A DNA stretch of 64,000 nucleotides from Prosthecobacter debontii (GTDB taxonomy: Bacteria > Verrucomicrobiota > Verrucomicrobiia > Verrucomicrobiales > Verrucomicrobiaceae), in NCBI GenBank assembly GCA_945869675.1, contig CAMBPS010000004.1:1-64000 (forward strand), written 5' to 3'. Positions 36,281 through 44,666 of this stretch are shown here, one piece after another (position 1 is the first letter of the stretch; each line of letters opens with the position of its first letter). The notes beneath the pieces were generated by a model. That model did not search any database. It saw nothing but the letters and a program-made list of their open reading frames with translations, and was not told the DNA's origin. The position numbers were made by a program, and so were the translations under genes.

Positions 36281-36712
36281 TTAAACTCTCAATGCGATGC
36301 TGCGTGTGAGCACCTGCGGCCATCGTCGTTTCAGAATTGTATCCCAGCCATGAGACAAGCTCGCGACTGGCATCTGAAGCACGATGACTGGGCGATGACC
36401 AACCACCGCCATCTCTGTGACGAACAATGGACTGGTGAAGATTTGTGAAAATGAAAGGAGCTGTGAATCTAAGCTTTCCTTAAGCAAGGCATGCTCGTGA
36501 GTGCTTTCATTTTCATGATCTTCATGAGTGTGCAACGGCTCATCTTCGTGGTGGCAGCCAAAGCCTTCCAAGCTGTGACAGTGATCAAACTGCGTGATTT
36601 CCTGCGTGCCAGAGCAACTACAGACATAACCGCGTGTCAGGCCAAAGACTTGAGCCCAGCAAAGCGCAAGCATCGCGAAAGCGATGAAGCATGAGTGGGC
36701 TCGGCGTGACAT
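36281..36712 (-). CDS. His/Cys-rich exported protein leading the metal efflux operon
   Basis: The 143-residue protein has a signal peptide (about 1-25) and then a dense cluster of potential metal ligands: CSCSGTQE, DHCHSLEGFGCHHEDE and HTHEDHENESTHEHA within about residues 30-75. The remainder is a hydrophobic, non-repetitive tail. No homologous family comes to mind. Its position as first gene of the RND operon, 96 bases before the TolC-like gene, suggests a periplasmic metal scavenger or sensor. A weak 6-bp inverted repeat (GCCACC/GGTGGC) lies in the gap downstream. Confidence 0.72.
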   Translation of the reverse strand: MSRRAHSCFIAFAMLALCWAQVFGLTRGYVCSCSGTQEITQFDHCHSLEGFGCHHEDEPLHTHEDHENESTHEHALLKESLDSQLLSFSQIFTSPLFVTEMAVVGHRPVIVLQMPVASLSHGWDTILKRRWPQVLTRSIALRV

Positions 36713-36758
36713 AGGGCAACGATGCTAACTATCCAGAGTTTCGTCAATGGCTAAATCC

Positions 36759-37844
36759 TTACTTTAGAGCTGCTGGCTTGGGTGCAGGTGCTGGAGATGT
36801 TTTCTCTGGCAGAGCTGGCAGCCAAGTGTCTGGGGCACCCGCTTTTGTAAGCACTTCACGGATCTGCACTGCTTTACCATTTTGACGTTGGCTCTCCTGA
36901 GCGGCTTCCATGAAAGCGTATATCTCCAGCGTCTGCTTAGCCGTCAGCGGTGGCTGTTTGGTTTGGAAGAACTTCACGATCTCACGAAGCAGTGGCGTGT
37001 AGTCACCTTGGCTTTTTTGTTCCGTGATCGTCTCCTGGCCAAAGCGGATCAGCTTGTAACTCGTTGAGCCCATCGGCAGCGTATGTAAAGCATGGACGGT
37101 GCCGAGTCGCCCGCCTTGCCAAGTGCCGGTGCAGACGGAAGTATCAGGAGTTGAGGTGCGCTCAACAGTCAGGCAACCAGAGCCCATGACGGTGAACAAC
37201 GCCTCGACGGAATGGACGCCGTAAAAGAACAGGTCTGGATGAAAGGGCAATTCAGGTGAAGGTCCGTAAACCAGAGCGGATCGCGCAGGAAGTGGATCTA
37301 CTGTGGCGACCTCGATCACCCCAGGCCACCAGCGCGTAGCGCTAGCACTAAAGAAAGGCACGTTGGCTTTTTCTGCTAATTGATAAATCTCTACCGCATC
37401 TTTCAGACTTGCCGCTACAGGTTTATCGAGAAAGAAAGGCTTCCCACTGGCGATGACGCTGATTGCCTGATCGAGATGGGGTCGGCCATCCACGCTGAGG
37501 ATCATCACCGCATCTACCGCCGCACACACTTCTTGAATGGTTGGCATGATCTTCACACCATATTTATCACGGAGTGTGGTGGTAAAGCCTTCGACGCGAG
37601 TGGCGCTCTCTGGCAGATCAGGACTGCCACCGGCAAAAGCAGCGATCACACGTGCTCCGGGAATGTGATTCGGATTAGCCGGATCATTGAGTCTGAGGGT
37701 GAATTGCTCCGAGTGAGAGGAATCCAATCCCACGATGCCGATACGAAGATTGTCAGCCATGAGAGGAAGAGGGGAAAACAAACCTGCTGCCATCGTCAAG
37801 ACGAGAGCAGAAGAGCGATGGATGTTGAATGGCCCCAGCCGCAT
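36759..37844 (-). CDS. Exported Gfo/Idh/MocA family oxidoreductase
   Basis: A 361-residue oxidoreductase with an N-terminal hydrophobic signal (ALVLTMAAGLFSPLPLMA, about 13-30) but no twin-arginine motif, so export would be by Sec or the segment may be a membrane anchor. The Rossmann loop IGIVGLDSSHSEQF near 35-48 departs from GxGxxG, and FLDKPVAAS near 138-146 carries the usual lysine. A Pro/Ala-rich tail (SPAPAPKPAALK) ends the protein. The altered nucleotide loop makes catalysis uncertain. It starts 7 bases after the stop of the aminopeptidase gene, so the two probably form an operon. Confidence 0.82.
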   Translation of the reverse strand: MRLGPFNIHRSSALVLTMAAGLFSPLPLMADNLRIGIVGLDSSHSEQFTLRLNDPANPNHIPGARVIAAFAGGSPDLPESATRVEGFTTTLRDKYGVKIMPTIQEVCAAVDAVMILSVDGRPHLDQAISVIASGKPFFLDKPVAASLKDAVEIYQLAEKANVPFFSASATRWWPGVIEVATVDPLPARSALVYGPSPELPFHPDLFFYGVHSVEALFTVMGSGCLTVERTSTPDTSVCTGTWQGGRLGTVHALHTLPMGSTSYKLIRFGQETITEQKSQGDYTPLLREIVKFFQTKQPPLTAKQTLEIYAFMEAAQESQRQNGKAVQIREVLTKAGAPDTWLPALPEKTSPAPAPKPAALK

Positions 37845-37851
37845 GACGTGA

Positions 37852-38949
37852 TCAGTTAAGCGGCTTGAGTTCTGGGGCTAGAAACTTACCGTTTTTCCGG
37901 ATGAGCTGGTCATCAAACCAGATTTCTCCACCTCCGTAATCTGCACGTTGGATATTCACCAAGTCCCAGTGAACCTGACTGCGATTGCCATTGTCAGCCA
38001 CACCTTCATAAGCCTGCCCAGGCGTGAAGTGGAAGCTACCAGCGATCTTTTCATCAAACAGAATGTCGCGCATCGGCTCTTTGATCTCGCTATTAAAACC
38101 AATGGCAAACTCACCGATGTAGCGAGCGCCTTCATCACTGTCGAAGATCTTATTGATAGCAGCCGTATTGTTAGCTGTGGCCTTGATGATTTTGCCTTTG
38201 GAAAATTCCAATTTCACGCTGTCAAACGCGATGCCCTGATAAATGGTTGGTGCATTGTAGCTGATTACGCCCTCCACGCTGTCCTTCACTGGGGCACTGA
38301 AAACTTCACCATCGGGAATGTTATGGCGGCCACCACAAACGATGGACTTCAGGCCTTTTAAGCTAAAGCGCAGATCTGTGCCTGGGCCTTTGATGTGCAC
38401 ATTTTTGGCCTTATCCATCAGCTTTTTGAGCTGATTCATCGCGGGGATAAGTGCCGCATAGTCCAACAGACAGACTTTGAAGTAGAAGTCTTCAAAGGCT
38501 TGGGTGCTCATGCCTGCTTGCTGGGCCATGGCAGAGGTCGGCCAGCGCAGCACACACCAGCGTGTTTCATTCACGCGCTGATTTTGCAGTGGTCGCAATT
38601 TTGCCATGATCATCTTCATCTGCTCCGCAGGCACGTCGCTGTTTTCAGTGATGTTGTTACTGCCGCGAATAGCGATGTAGCAGTCCATCTTTTTCATCAA
38701 CTCCAGTTGATGATGACCGATCAATTCATACTGCGCTTCCTGCCCATGAATCATCATTTCCCGAGTGACGGTCGTATCATGCAGATGGACCAGTGGATGC
38801 GCTTTGACGGCGACGACGGCCCGGATCATGGCCTGAGCAACACTGGCGGGCACATCAAAGCAATCGATCCAAACATAATCCCCTTTCTTCACTTGGGTGG
38901 AATAATGGACAAGCTGACGGGCGAGTTGGTCGATACGGGGGTCGTGCAT
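37852..38949 (-). CDS. M29 family aminopeptidase
   Basis: The 365-residue protein matches the thermophilic metallopeptidase (M29, AmpS/PepS) family. The dinuclear metal site can be placed in GGRHNIPDGEVFSAP (Glu near 249), ARYIGEFAIGFN (Glu near 313) and the SQVHWDLV motif near 341 (His and Asp). N-terminal half: LVHYSTQVKKGDYVWID and YIAIRGSNNITENSDVP. It is cytoplasmic and removes N-terminal residues from peptides. It precedes the oxidoreductase gene by 7 bases, with an unclear functional link. Confidence 0.92.
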   Translation of the reverse strand: MHDPRIDQLARQLVHYSTQVKKGDYVWIDCFDVPASVAQAMIRAVVAVKAHPLVHLHDTTVTREMMIHGQEAQYELIGHHQLELMKKMDCYIAIRGSNNITENSDVPAEQMKMIMAKLRPLQNQRVNETRWCVLRWPTSAMAQQAGMSTQAFEDFYFKVCLLDYAALIPAMNQLKKLMDKAKNVHIKGPGTDLRFSLKGLKSIVCGGRHNIPDGEVFSAPVKDSVEGVISYNAPTIYQGIAFDSVKLEFSKGKIIKATANNTAAINKIFDSDEGARYIGEFAIGFNSEIKEPMRDILFDEKIAGSFHFTPGQAYEGVADNGNRSQVHWDLVNIQRADYGGGEIWFDDQLIRKNGKFLAPELKPLN

Positions 38950-39019
38950 GATTGCTTATAAACGTCACTGACCTCTAGCAGCAAACATGTTTTTCACCCA
39001 GTCCCCGCTTTCTAGTCAT

Positions 39020-40177
39020 TTATCCGCGCTTTAAACCTGCCAAGAACTTCTCGCCAGCCGCTTGTAACGTTTCTTCTTTTTTGGCAAAGTGGAAGCGGAT
39101 GTAGCGGTGCTCAGGCTCGCGGAAAAAGCTGCTCCCTGGCACACCTGTGATACCGACTTCGCGGGTCATCCACTCTGCAGCTGCCGTATCGTTTTTAAAA
39201 CCAAGAGACGAGATGTCCAGTAGCGTGTAGTAGGCCCCTTGGGGCTCCGTAAAGGGCAGCCCGGTCTGGCGCAGGTAGCCGAGAAAGAGATCACGTTTAG
39301 CGTCATATTCGCGCTGAAGGTCAGCGTAATAAGAGTCAGGAAATTGCAAAGCCGTCACCGCCGCCTCCTGCAAGGGAGCCGCAGCCCCTACGGTCAGGAA
39401 ATCATGCACCTTTCGGGCACGGGCGATCAAATGCTCTGGAGCAATGACATGACCCAGTCGCCAGCCAGTGATGGAGTAGGTCTTGGATAGCGAACCACAG
39501 GTCAGTGTGCGCTCCCACATGCCTGGTAGCGTGGCAAAATAAATATGCTCATGCGGAGCATAAACGATGTGCTCATAGACCTCGTCCATGAGAACAAACG
39601 CATCGTATTCCTCCGCCAATCCCGCAATGCAAAGCAGCTCGTCACGGGTGAAAACCTTGCCACTCGGGTTGGCCGGATTGCAGATGACGATGGCCTTTGC
39701 TCCACCAGCAAAAGCGCGACGCAGTTCCTCGCGATCAAAGGTGAAGTCTGGCGCATGCAGCGGCACATGCACGGGGATAGCACCCGTCAGGATCGCATCA
39801 GCCGCGTAGTTTTCATAAAAGGGGGAAAAGACGATCACCTTATCTCCAGGATCACAGGCAGTCATCATCGATACCATCATCGCCTCTGTGCTGCCACAGG
39901 TGACGACGAGGTGCCGGTCAGGATCTATCTCCAGTCCTGTGAAGTGCTGATGCTTGTGTGCCAAAGCCTGCCTGAAACGCGGCGCACCCCAAGTCACTGC
40001 ATACTGATGAAACGGACCACGAATCGCTACTGCCAGTGCTTCAATCAGTTCCTCGGGCGGATTAAAATCAGGGAAGCCCTGAGCCAGATTGATCGAACCA
40101 TGACGGTTCGAAAGACGTGTCATCTCGCGGATGACAGATTCAGTGAAAACTTCGAGTCGGCGGGCTGGCTGAGGCAT
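39020..40177 (-). CDS. Class I/II pyridoxal-phosphate aminotransferase
   Basis: A 385-residue fold-type I aminotransferase. SINLAQGFPDFNPP at 28-41 is the hallmark of the kynurenine/methionine aminotransferase branch, NPANPSGKVF near 167-176 and DEVYEHIVY near 198-206 bind the cofactor, and Lys232 in GSLSKTYSITGWRLGH forms the Schiff base. The C-terminal RYIRFHFAKKEETLQAA includes the substrate-carboxylate Arg. The amino acid substrate (methionine, glutamine, aromatic) cannot be fixed by sequence. The gene is divergent from the RarD-like gene at 40264. Confidence 0.92.
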   Translation of the reverse strand: MPQPARRLEVFTESVIREMTRLSNRHGSINLAQGFPDFNPPEELIEALAVAIRGPFHQYAVTWGAPRFRQALAHKHQHFTGLEIDPDRHLVVTCGSTEAMMVSMMTACDPGDKVIVFSPFYENYAADAILTGAIPVHVPLHAPDFTFDREELRRAFAGGAKAIVICNPANPSGKVFTRDELLCIAGLAEEYDAFVLMDEVYEHIVYAPHEHIYFATLPGMWERTLTCGSLSKTYSITGWRLGHVIAPEHLIARARKVHDFLTVGAAAPLQEAAVTALQFPDSYYADLQREYDAKRDLFLGYLRQTGLPFTEPQGAYYTLLDISSLGFKNDTAAAEWMTREVGITGVPGSSFFREPEHRYIRFHFAKKEETLQAAGEKFLAGLKRG

Positions 40178-40263
40178 AGTGGATTCCTTTTTAAAACAGG
40201 ATTTCAGGAATAACAGGATTGAAGTTTGAACTTTTCTTCAGGCGGGTCGAAAAGACTAGGTCC

Positions 40264-41139
40264 ATGCAGCGCCTTCCTATCTCAGCCATTCTCAGTGCCG
40301 TTTTTGCTTTTGGCTTTTGGGGTTTGTTGCCGATTTACTGGAAGCAACTCGGCCATCTCGGCTCAGACGTTGCCGTGGCACAGCGAGTGATTTGGACGCT
40401 ACTTGTAACGACTCTTCTACTCCTGTGGAAGGGCGAGACTCGGTCTTGGTGGCGTGATTTAAGACAGCCTGCCGTTTTGCGAGCTCACGCTCTCTCTGCT
40501 GCACTCCTCGGTGTCAATTGGGGCCTCTTTGTTTGGGGCGCACAGCATGGTCGCATCTTGGAGTGCAGTCTCGGTTACTTTTTGAATCCGCTGCTGAATG
40601 TCCTCATCGGCTGCCTGCTTTTAGGCGAGAAACTCAACCGCACGCAGAGGGTCAGCATCACGCTAGCTGGCCTGGGTGTTGGCATTCAAATGATCGCCGT
40701 GGGTCGTCCGCCATGGATCGCTTTACTTTTGGCTTTCACCTTCGGTTTTTACGGACTCGTTCGCCGCCGTTCAACCTTGGGACCGCTAGCTGGACTCGCC
40801 ACGGAGTCCATCATTGCCCTGCCAATCTCCTGCTGCTTCCTCAGCTTCTGGATCGCTCAGGGCCAGCCCATCTTTGGCAGCGGCTCAGGGCGGGACGTGT
40901 CTCTGATTCTCGGCCTTGGCATCATCACTGCAGCTCCCCTTCTCGGCTTCGCCAATGCCGCGCGAAAGCTGCCCTTTAGTCTACTCGGCTTTTTGCAGTT
41001 CCTCGCCCCTACCGGCCAATTCATCATCGGCTTCTTCGTGTATGATGAACCACTGGCCCCTTGGTCTCTCGCTGCCTTTGCCTTCATCTGGAGCGCCATT
41101 GCGCTGTTTTGCGTGAACTTGGTTCGATCTAGAAATTGA
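40264..41139 (+). CDS. rarD: RarD-like EamA family permease
   Basis: From MQRLPISAILSAVFAFGFWG the protein has 291 residues and about ten membrane helices forming two EamA repeats. The N-terminal WGLLPIYWKQLGHLGSDVAVAQRVIWTLL and NWGLFVWGAQHGRILECSLGYFLNPLLNVLIG are typical of RarD, an uncharacterised drug/metabolite transporter. A start 15 codons upstream (MKFELFF) is possible but would add a charged non-family extension. The ATG at 40264 is preceded by GGTCC with no good Shine-Dalgarno match. Substrate unknown. Confidence 0.88.
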   Translation: MQRLPISAILSAVFAFGFWGLLPIYWKQLGHLGSDVAVAQRVIWTLLVTTLLLLWKGETRSWWRDLRQPAVLRAHALSAALLGVNWGLFVWGAQHGRILECSLGYFLNPLLNVLIGCLLLGEKLNRTQRVSITLAGLGVGIQMIAVGRPPWIALLLAFTFGFYGLVRRRSTLGPLAGLATESIIALPISCCFLSFWIAQGQPIFGSGSGRDVSLILGLGIITAAPLLGFANAARKLPFSLLGFLQFLAPTGQFIIGFFVYDEPLAPWSLAAFAFIWSAIALFCVNLVRSRN

Positions 41140-41217
41140 ATTGCTACAAGCCGTTGAGGAGGTGCCGTCATGAACAAACATGAACTGGATGGCTGCAAGG
41201 CGGTAATTTGCCTTTGA

Positions 41218-42156
41218 TCAGCTGATGACCACGACATCACTGTTGGGATTGATTTCGAAATCAGCGCTGCACAGCTTATACCGCTCCATCTCCTGCCCCC
41301 AGCGGGCACGGCTCAAAAGATGGATAGGAGTGGTTTCGGTGTCATGTTCCCCTTCATCCCAGCCGTGATCGATCTGGATGCCTCCACGGTCCGTGAGCAA
41401 GTAGCGCGGATGCATCTTCTCTCGGCCTCGACTCCAGAGGTGGGCACGAAGACTCCAGCCTGACCTCAGCAGAGGGGAAAGTTGCTGCTTCAGTTCGGAA
41501 ATGGTGAAGTTTAATGGGCTCGTGTCCTGCGGATCATTGTCTTCGGGATGCCTCACATGCAGCTCGATCTCACGGATAGAAGCGCCTTCGACGTGCAACC
41601 GTTCTAAAAGTGCTTCCAGCACATCGCGAAACCGGGGTTTACGAGGATTGAAATGCGGCTCGACCAGCTTCACCACTTTGGAGTCGCGTAGGAGCGGCCA
41701 GACACAGTCGATCATCGGCTGGCACCTGCGCTGGATGGTTCTTTGGGTTTCCACAGCAAATTTCGGGTCCCGCTCGTACTCGCGGTCTTCATCCGCGAGG
41801 ATAGCGTTCTTCGTTTCGATCTCCTGGTGGGAGAGGATAGCATCGAAGGACTTCCAGGCATCGGCAGCATTGAGGTGCCAGGCTTTGGTTCCATCGTAGC
41901 TAGCCTTGTTGCCGACCACGCGGAGGTCTGGGGCACCCATGGGCACGTCCAGCCAGGTTCGCAGACTATTGGCCTTTACTGGTCCGATCTCGCCGGCGGC
42001 TTCAAGGCGAGTCACTTCCTCCCGCACATGGCCCCGCCACTTCTTGGGAAAGGCAGAGATGACGCGGCCTTTCTCCACTCCAAAGGAATCTCGCAAGGCC
42101 AGATGATGCTGCCATTGAGCGAAGAGGCAGGGATCGAGGGCAATCTCTTTGATCAT
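41218..42156 (-). CDS. Degenerate PLD-like protein, third gene of the ATPase operon
   Basis: A 312-residue protein with no assigned family. Its C-terminal half resembles phospholipase D-like (PLDc/MIT_C-type) domains: VVKLVEPHFNPRKPRFRDVLEALL at about 161-184 corresponds to the DPYF strand-helix, and MHPRYLLTDRGGIQIDHGWDE at 248-268 to the His-x-Arg/Lys catalytic strand, giving His249, Arg251 and Asp256. Only one such half-motif exists, as in single-HxK enzymes that dimerise. The N-terminal 160 residues (KKWRGHVREEVTRLE; QEIETKNAILADEDREYERD) are helical and unrecognised. It follows the ATPase by 8 bases; I infer a nuclease or phosphodiesterase effector. Confidence 0.7.
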   Translation of the reverse strand: MIKEIALDPCLFAQWQHHLALRDSFGVEKGRVISAFPKKWRGHVREEVTRLEAAGEIGPVKANSLRTWLDVPMGAPDLRVVGNKASYDGTKAWHLNAADAWKSFDAILSHQEIETKNAILADEDREYERDPKFAVETQRTIQRRCQPMIDCVWPLLRDSKVVKLVEPHFNPRKPRFRDVLEALLERLHVEGASIREIELHVRHPEDNDPQDTSPLNFTISELKQQLSPLLRSGWSLRAHLWSRGREKMHPRYLLTDRGGIQIDHGWDEGEHDTETTPIHLLSRARWGQEMERYKLCSADFEINPNSDVVVIS

Positions 42157-42164
42157 GAGGTAAG

Positions 42165-43973
42165 TCAGAAGAGTTCAGCGCTGCGTTCCGCAAAGAATCC
42201 ATTTGGCCAGGGACGACTGAAGTCACCGTCTGGAGTCACAGGCAGTTCGATGACCTCACTACCTTGATCTCCAGGCTGTACATAAAGCACGCAAAGATCC
42301 TCTGGATAAAGTGGAAGTCTTCCAGGTTCAAGTTGGCCGTCGTTGGTTTCCCGAACACGACGCAGGAGTCGTAGGATCAAATGCTCGCTGTGAGTTTCGA
42401 TGAGGAAGCGGTTGCCGCGCTCTTTGGCTGATTGGATGAAGAGGTCGGCCAACTCAGTTTGCAGGGCGGGATGAACGTGAAGTTCCGGTTGTTCGATGGC
42501 GATCAGACTTTTTTCTGAACCAAAAGCAGAAGCTACAAGAGGCATCATCTGACTGAATCCAATTCCCATATTCGTGGGGGAAACAGACTGTGAGGATGTA
42601 GTGGAACTAAAGCGAACCTTGGCTGAATCAAAGCCGCCTGGCGTTTTGTTTCCTCTGCCTTGTCGAACTGACTCCAACATGCCTCGCAGGTCGGCCAGAG
42701 TTCGATTGAAGCCCCCGAGCAAGAAGCTTTCGATTTCATCAACGTCAGAATCTGCGAGCAATGAGTTATAATGATCAATTCCTCGGCGCCTAGCATCGTC
42801 ATAGATGATGTCGTGCGCTTGTTGCCGCAAGCTGGTGGTGAGTTCAGCTTCATCCTCTTTTTCATAATTCAAGCACCCCTTCAGACCAGACACTACCTGG
42901 TCTATTTGCGATTCATAAAATGCATTATCTGTATTCAGTTTTGCGTCAAAAGCCACTTCAACGAGCGCTTCAATATTGTGCTCGCCTGAGAGTGCTCGAA
43001 GAAGCTGCTGAAGTGACGAGTCTGGGAATAGACGATCAAACTCTAGGCGATACTTAGTTTTGAAGATATCACTAGCCAGCCATATGTTCACTTTGGCAAG
43101 AAGCTTTTGGTCTGCCGCGAGGTTCCACCATTCCGTCATCCCTGGCTCTGATTGCTGTGCTTTGGTAATCTCATCACAAATCGGGCGAATCGGCCCGTGG
43201 TAGATGAGGTTGGTCAGGACATCTCTCAGAGATGTATTCCCCATTTTGATTTGCTTCGATATCGACGACTTGAGCGCATCGACGACTATGTTAGACTTCT
43301 GTATCAATTCCTGAAACAACTCTGCATATTTACCTTGGTCGTGCGACGCCTCGATCGCGCTGAAGAAATCGAATTCATCCAAGTTTCTGTCCTCGATTCT
43401 AAAATGGTCCTCATCCGTGCCAGGAATCGCTACATTTCTTTGCAGGGATAATCTTTTTTTGATCGAGTTTTGAACGGCTTCATCCAAAATGCCTTTGGCA
43501 TCCGAATCCAACCTTGAGTAAGCCATAAGCTCTTGAAGCGTTTTCCCCAGGTTGTGAATTTGGAGGTGCTTTGAGTCGCAGTTGGTCGAGTAGGTTACCA
43601 CCTCGGAGTGCATTTGCCTCACAGACAGTGCCACCGTTTCAAGGTTGCCAGGAAGACTTTCTTTCCAAGCCAGCCCGAGTTCAAGAGCCTCCCCACAATT
43701 TTCGCCCTCAGGTTGAACCGTGAAGCCAAAGGAAATGGGATTCGTGTTCCCGTTCCGAACAATGTCAGCATAGGAGCCTGGATGGCGCTCACCCGCGCCC
43801 TCACTTTTCGAAAGCTTACCATTCAAAATAGCATGACGAGCGACGAGGAGCGAACGAAGCAGGGCCGACTTGCCAGCGCTGTTGGGGCCAAAAATGAGGG
43901 TGATGGGCTTGAGCGGCACCCGTTGAGGTGTGTTGAACGCTTGATAATTGCCGATGGAAAATTCGGTGAGCAT
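42165..43973 (-). CDS. DUF3696-type AAA ATPase (OLD/ABC-like), core of the 3-gene operon
   Basis: The 602-residue protein has the ABC-like head of OLD/RecF-type ATPases: Walker A GPNSAGKS at 29-36, a long charged middle (about 110-430) forming coils and inserts, then the signature-like NMGIGFSQMMPLV near 478, Walker B LIAIEQPELHVHP near 500-512 and switch IETHSEHLILRLLRR near 537. The final VTPDGDFSRPWPNGFFAERSAELF is the DUF3696 tail. No TOPRIM nuclease follows, unlike OLD. It starts 4 bases after the 204-aa gene and ends 8 bases before the PLD-like gene. By eye its central third is richer in A+T than neighbouring genes, suggesting acquisition. Confidence 0.9.
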   Translation of the reverse strand: MLTEFSIGNYQAFNTPQRVPLKPITLIFGPNSAGKSALLRSLLVARHAILNGKLSKSEGAGERHPGSYADIVRNGNTNPISFGFTVQPEGENCGEALELGLAWKESLPGNLETVALSVRQMHSEVVTYSTNCDSKHLQIHNLGKTLQELMAYSRLDSDAKGILDEAVQNSIKKRLSLQRNVAIPGTDEDHFRIEDRNLDEFDFFSAIEASHDQGKYAELFQELIQKSNIVVDALKSSISKQIKMGNTSLRDVLTNLIYHGPIRPICDEITKAQQSEPGMTEWWNLAADQKLLAKVNIWLASDIFKTKYRLEFDRLFPDSSLQQLLRALSGEHNIEALVEVAFDAKLNTDNAFYESQIDQVVSGLKGCLNYEKEDEAELTTSLRQQAHDIIYDDARRRGIDHYNSLLADSDVDEIESFLLGGFNRTLADLRGMLESVRQGRGNKTPGGFDSAKVRFSSTTSSQSVSPTNMGIGFSQMMPLVASAFGSEKSLIAIEQPELHVHPALQTELADLFIQSAKERGNRFLIETHSEHLILRLLRRVRETNDGQLEPGRLPLYPEDLCVLYVQPGDQGSEVIELPVTPDGDFSRPWPNGFFAERSAELF

Positions 43974-43977
43974 GAAA

Positions 43978-44592
43978 TCAGTGGGTGGGATTGGGAATCA
44001 TCTTGGCGGTTACAGTGCCAAGAGGCAGGGAGAGCAGAGAGCAGACTTTTTCGATTTGATCGAGCTTCGTGCTGTTGGCGGTATGGGTGTGCACGAACCA
44101 GCCTGTAGCACCGACTGGCTGATGACCATAGATTTCACCCGTGACCGGATTGATGAAATCCATCTCAGGTTGGCGGGAGACGAGGCCCGCACTCCCAACA
44201 GGCAGCGCCTTTAGCTTTGGGAAAATGTCCGTGCCGAGGACGCGTGCCAGGGCATCCATGAATCTGGCAAGTGTCTTGGCCGCAGTACTTTCTTGGAGAG
44301 TCAATGATTCCAACGAACGGCCAGCCGCCCGCCAGTTGATGACGATTTGAAGCCGGGTCACGGCGCTGCGGGTGCCCGAGCTGCTGAGATGGCTCTGAAT
44401 GGCTTCCATTTGCCGCTGCCAGCAACGCCTGGACTCGATCAAAGTGTCCAGCGTGCCTTGAAGAGGTGATAGGGATTCAGTTAGCGTTCGCACCATCGTG
44501 AGGTTTCCCTCGATTGCTGCATCTGCAATGGCCTCACGCACACGAAGTGTGAGGTTCTGGGTTTGTTCGCGCCATTCTTGGAGTTCACTCAT
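43978..44592 (-). CDS. Unrecognised 204-residue protein, first gene of the ATPase operon
   Basis: I do not recognise this family. The first 150 residues are predicted mostly helical (SELQEWREQTQNLTLRVREAI; TRLQIVINWRAAGRSLESLTL). The C-terminal 55 residues form a compact beta/alpha region, MDFINPVTGEIYGHQPVGATGWFVHTHTANSTKLDQIEKVCSLLSLPLGTVTAKMI, containing a His-x-His (HTH) and a Lys-initiated helix. No signal peptide or membrane segment. It precedes the ATPase by 4 bases and is transcribed divergently from a LysR-type gene, with 74 bases between. Likely a partner or sensor in the same complex. Confidence 0.7.
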   Translation of the reverse strand: MSELQEWREQTQNLTLRVREAIADAAIEGNLTMVRTLTESLSPLQGTLDTLIESRRCWQRQMEAIQSHLSSSGTRSAVTRLQIVINWRAAGRSLESLTLQESTAAKTLARFMDALARVLGTDIFPKLKALPVGSAGLVSRQPEMDFINPVTGEIYGHQPVGATGWFVHTHTANSTKLDQIEKVCSLLSLPLGTVTAKMIPNPTH

Positions 44593-44644
44593 ATCTGGTG
44601 TTAGGTTTAACGGATGCTTGGAAGAATTGCCAGCAGGACGATTC

Positions 44645-44655
44645 CATGTAACATG
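44645..44655. promoter_or_regulatory. Short dyad in LysR/ATPase-operon divergent promoter
   Basis: CATGT-A-ACATG, 5-bp arms around one base, lies 12 bases before the LysR start codon and 53 bases before the start of the divergent operon. It is a possible half of a LysR-type binding site; the short arms make chance occurrence plausible. Confidence 0.35.
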
Positions 44656-44666
44656 ACTACACAGCC

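Noticed and set aside
39545-40213. A 222-codon plus-strand frame
   Set aside because: Antisense to the aminotransferase with intact PLP motifs; no similarity to any family seen.
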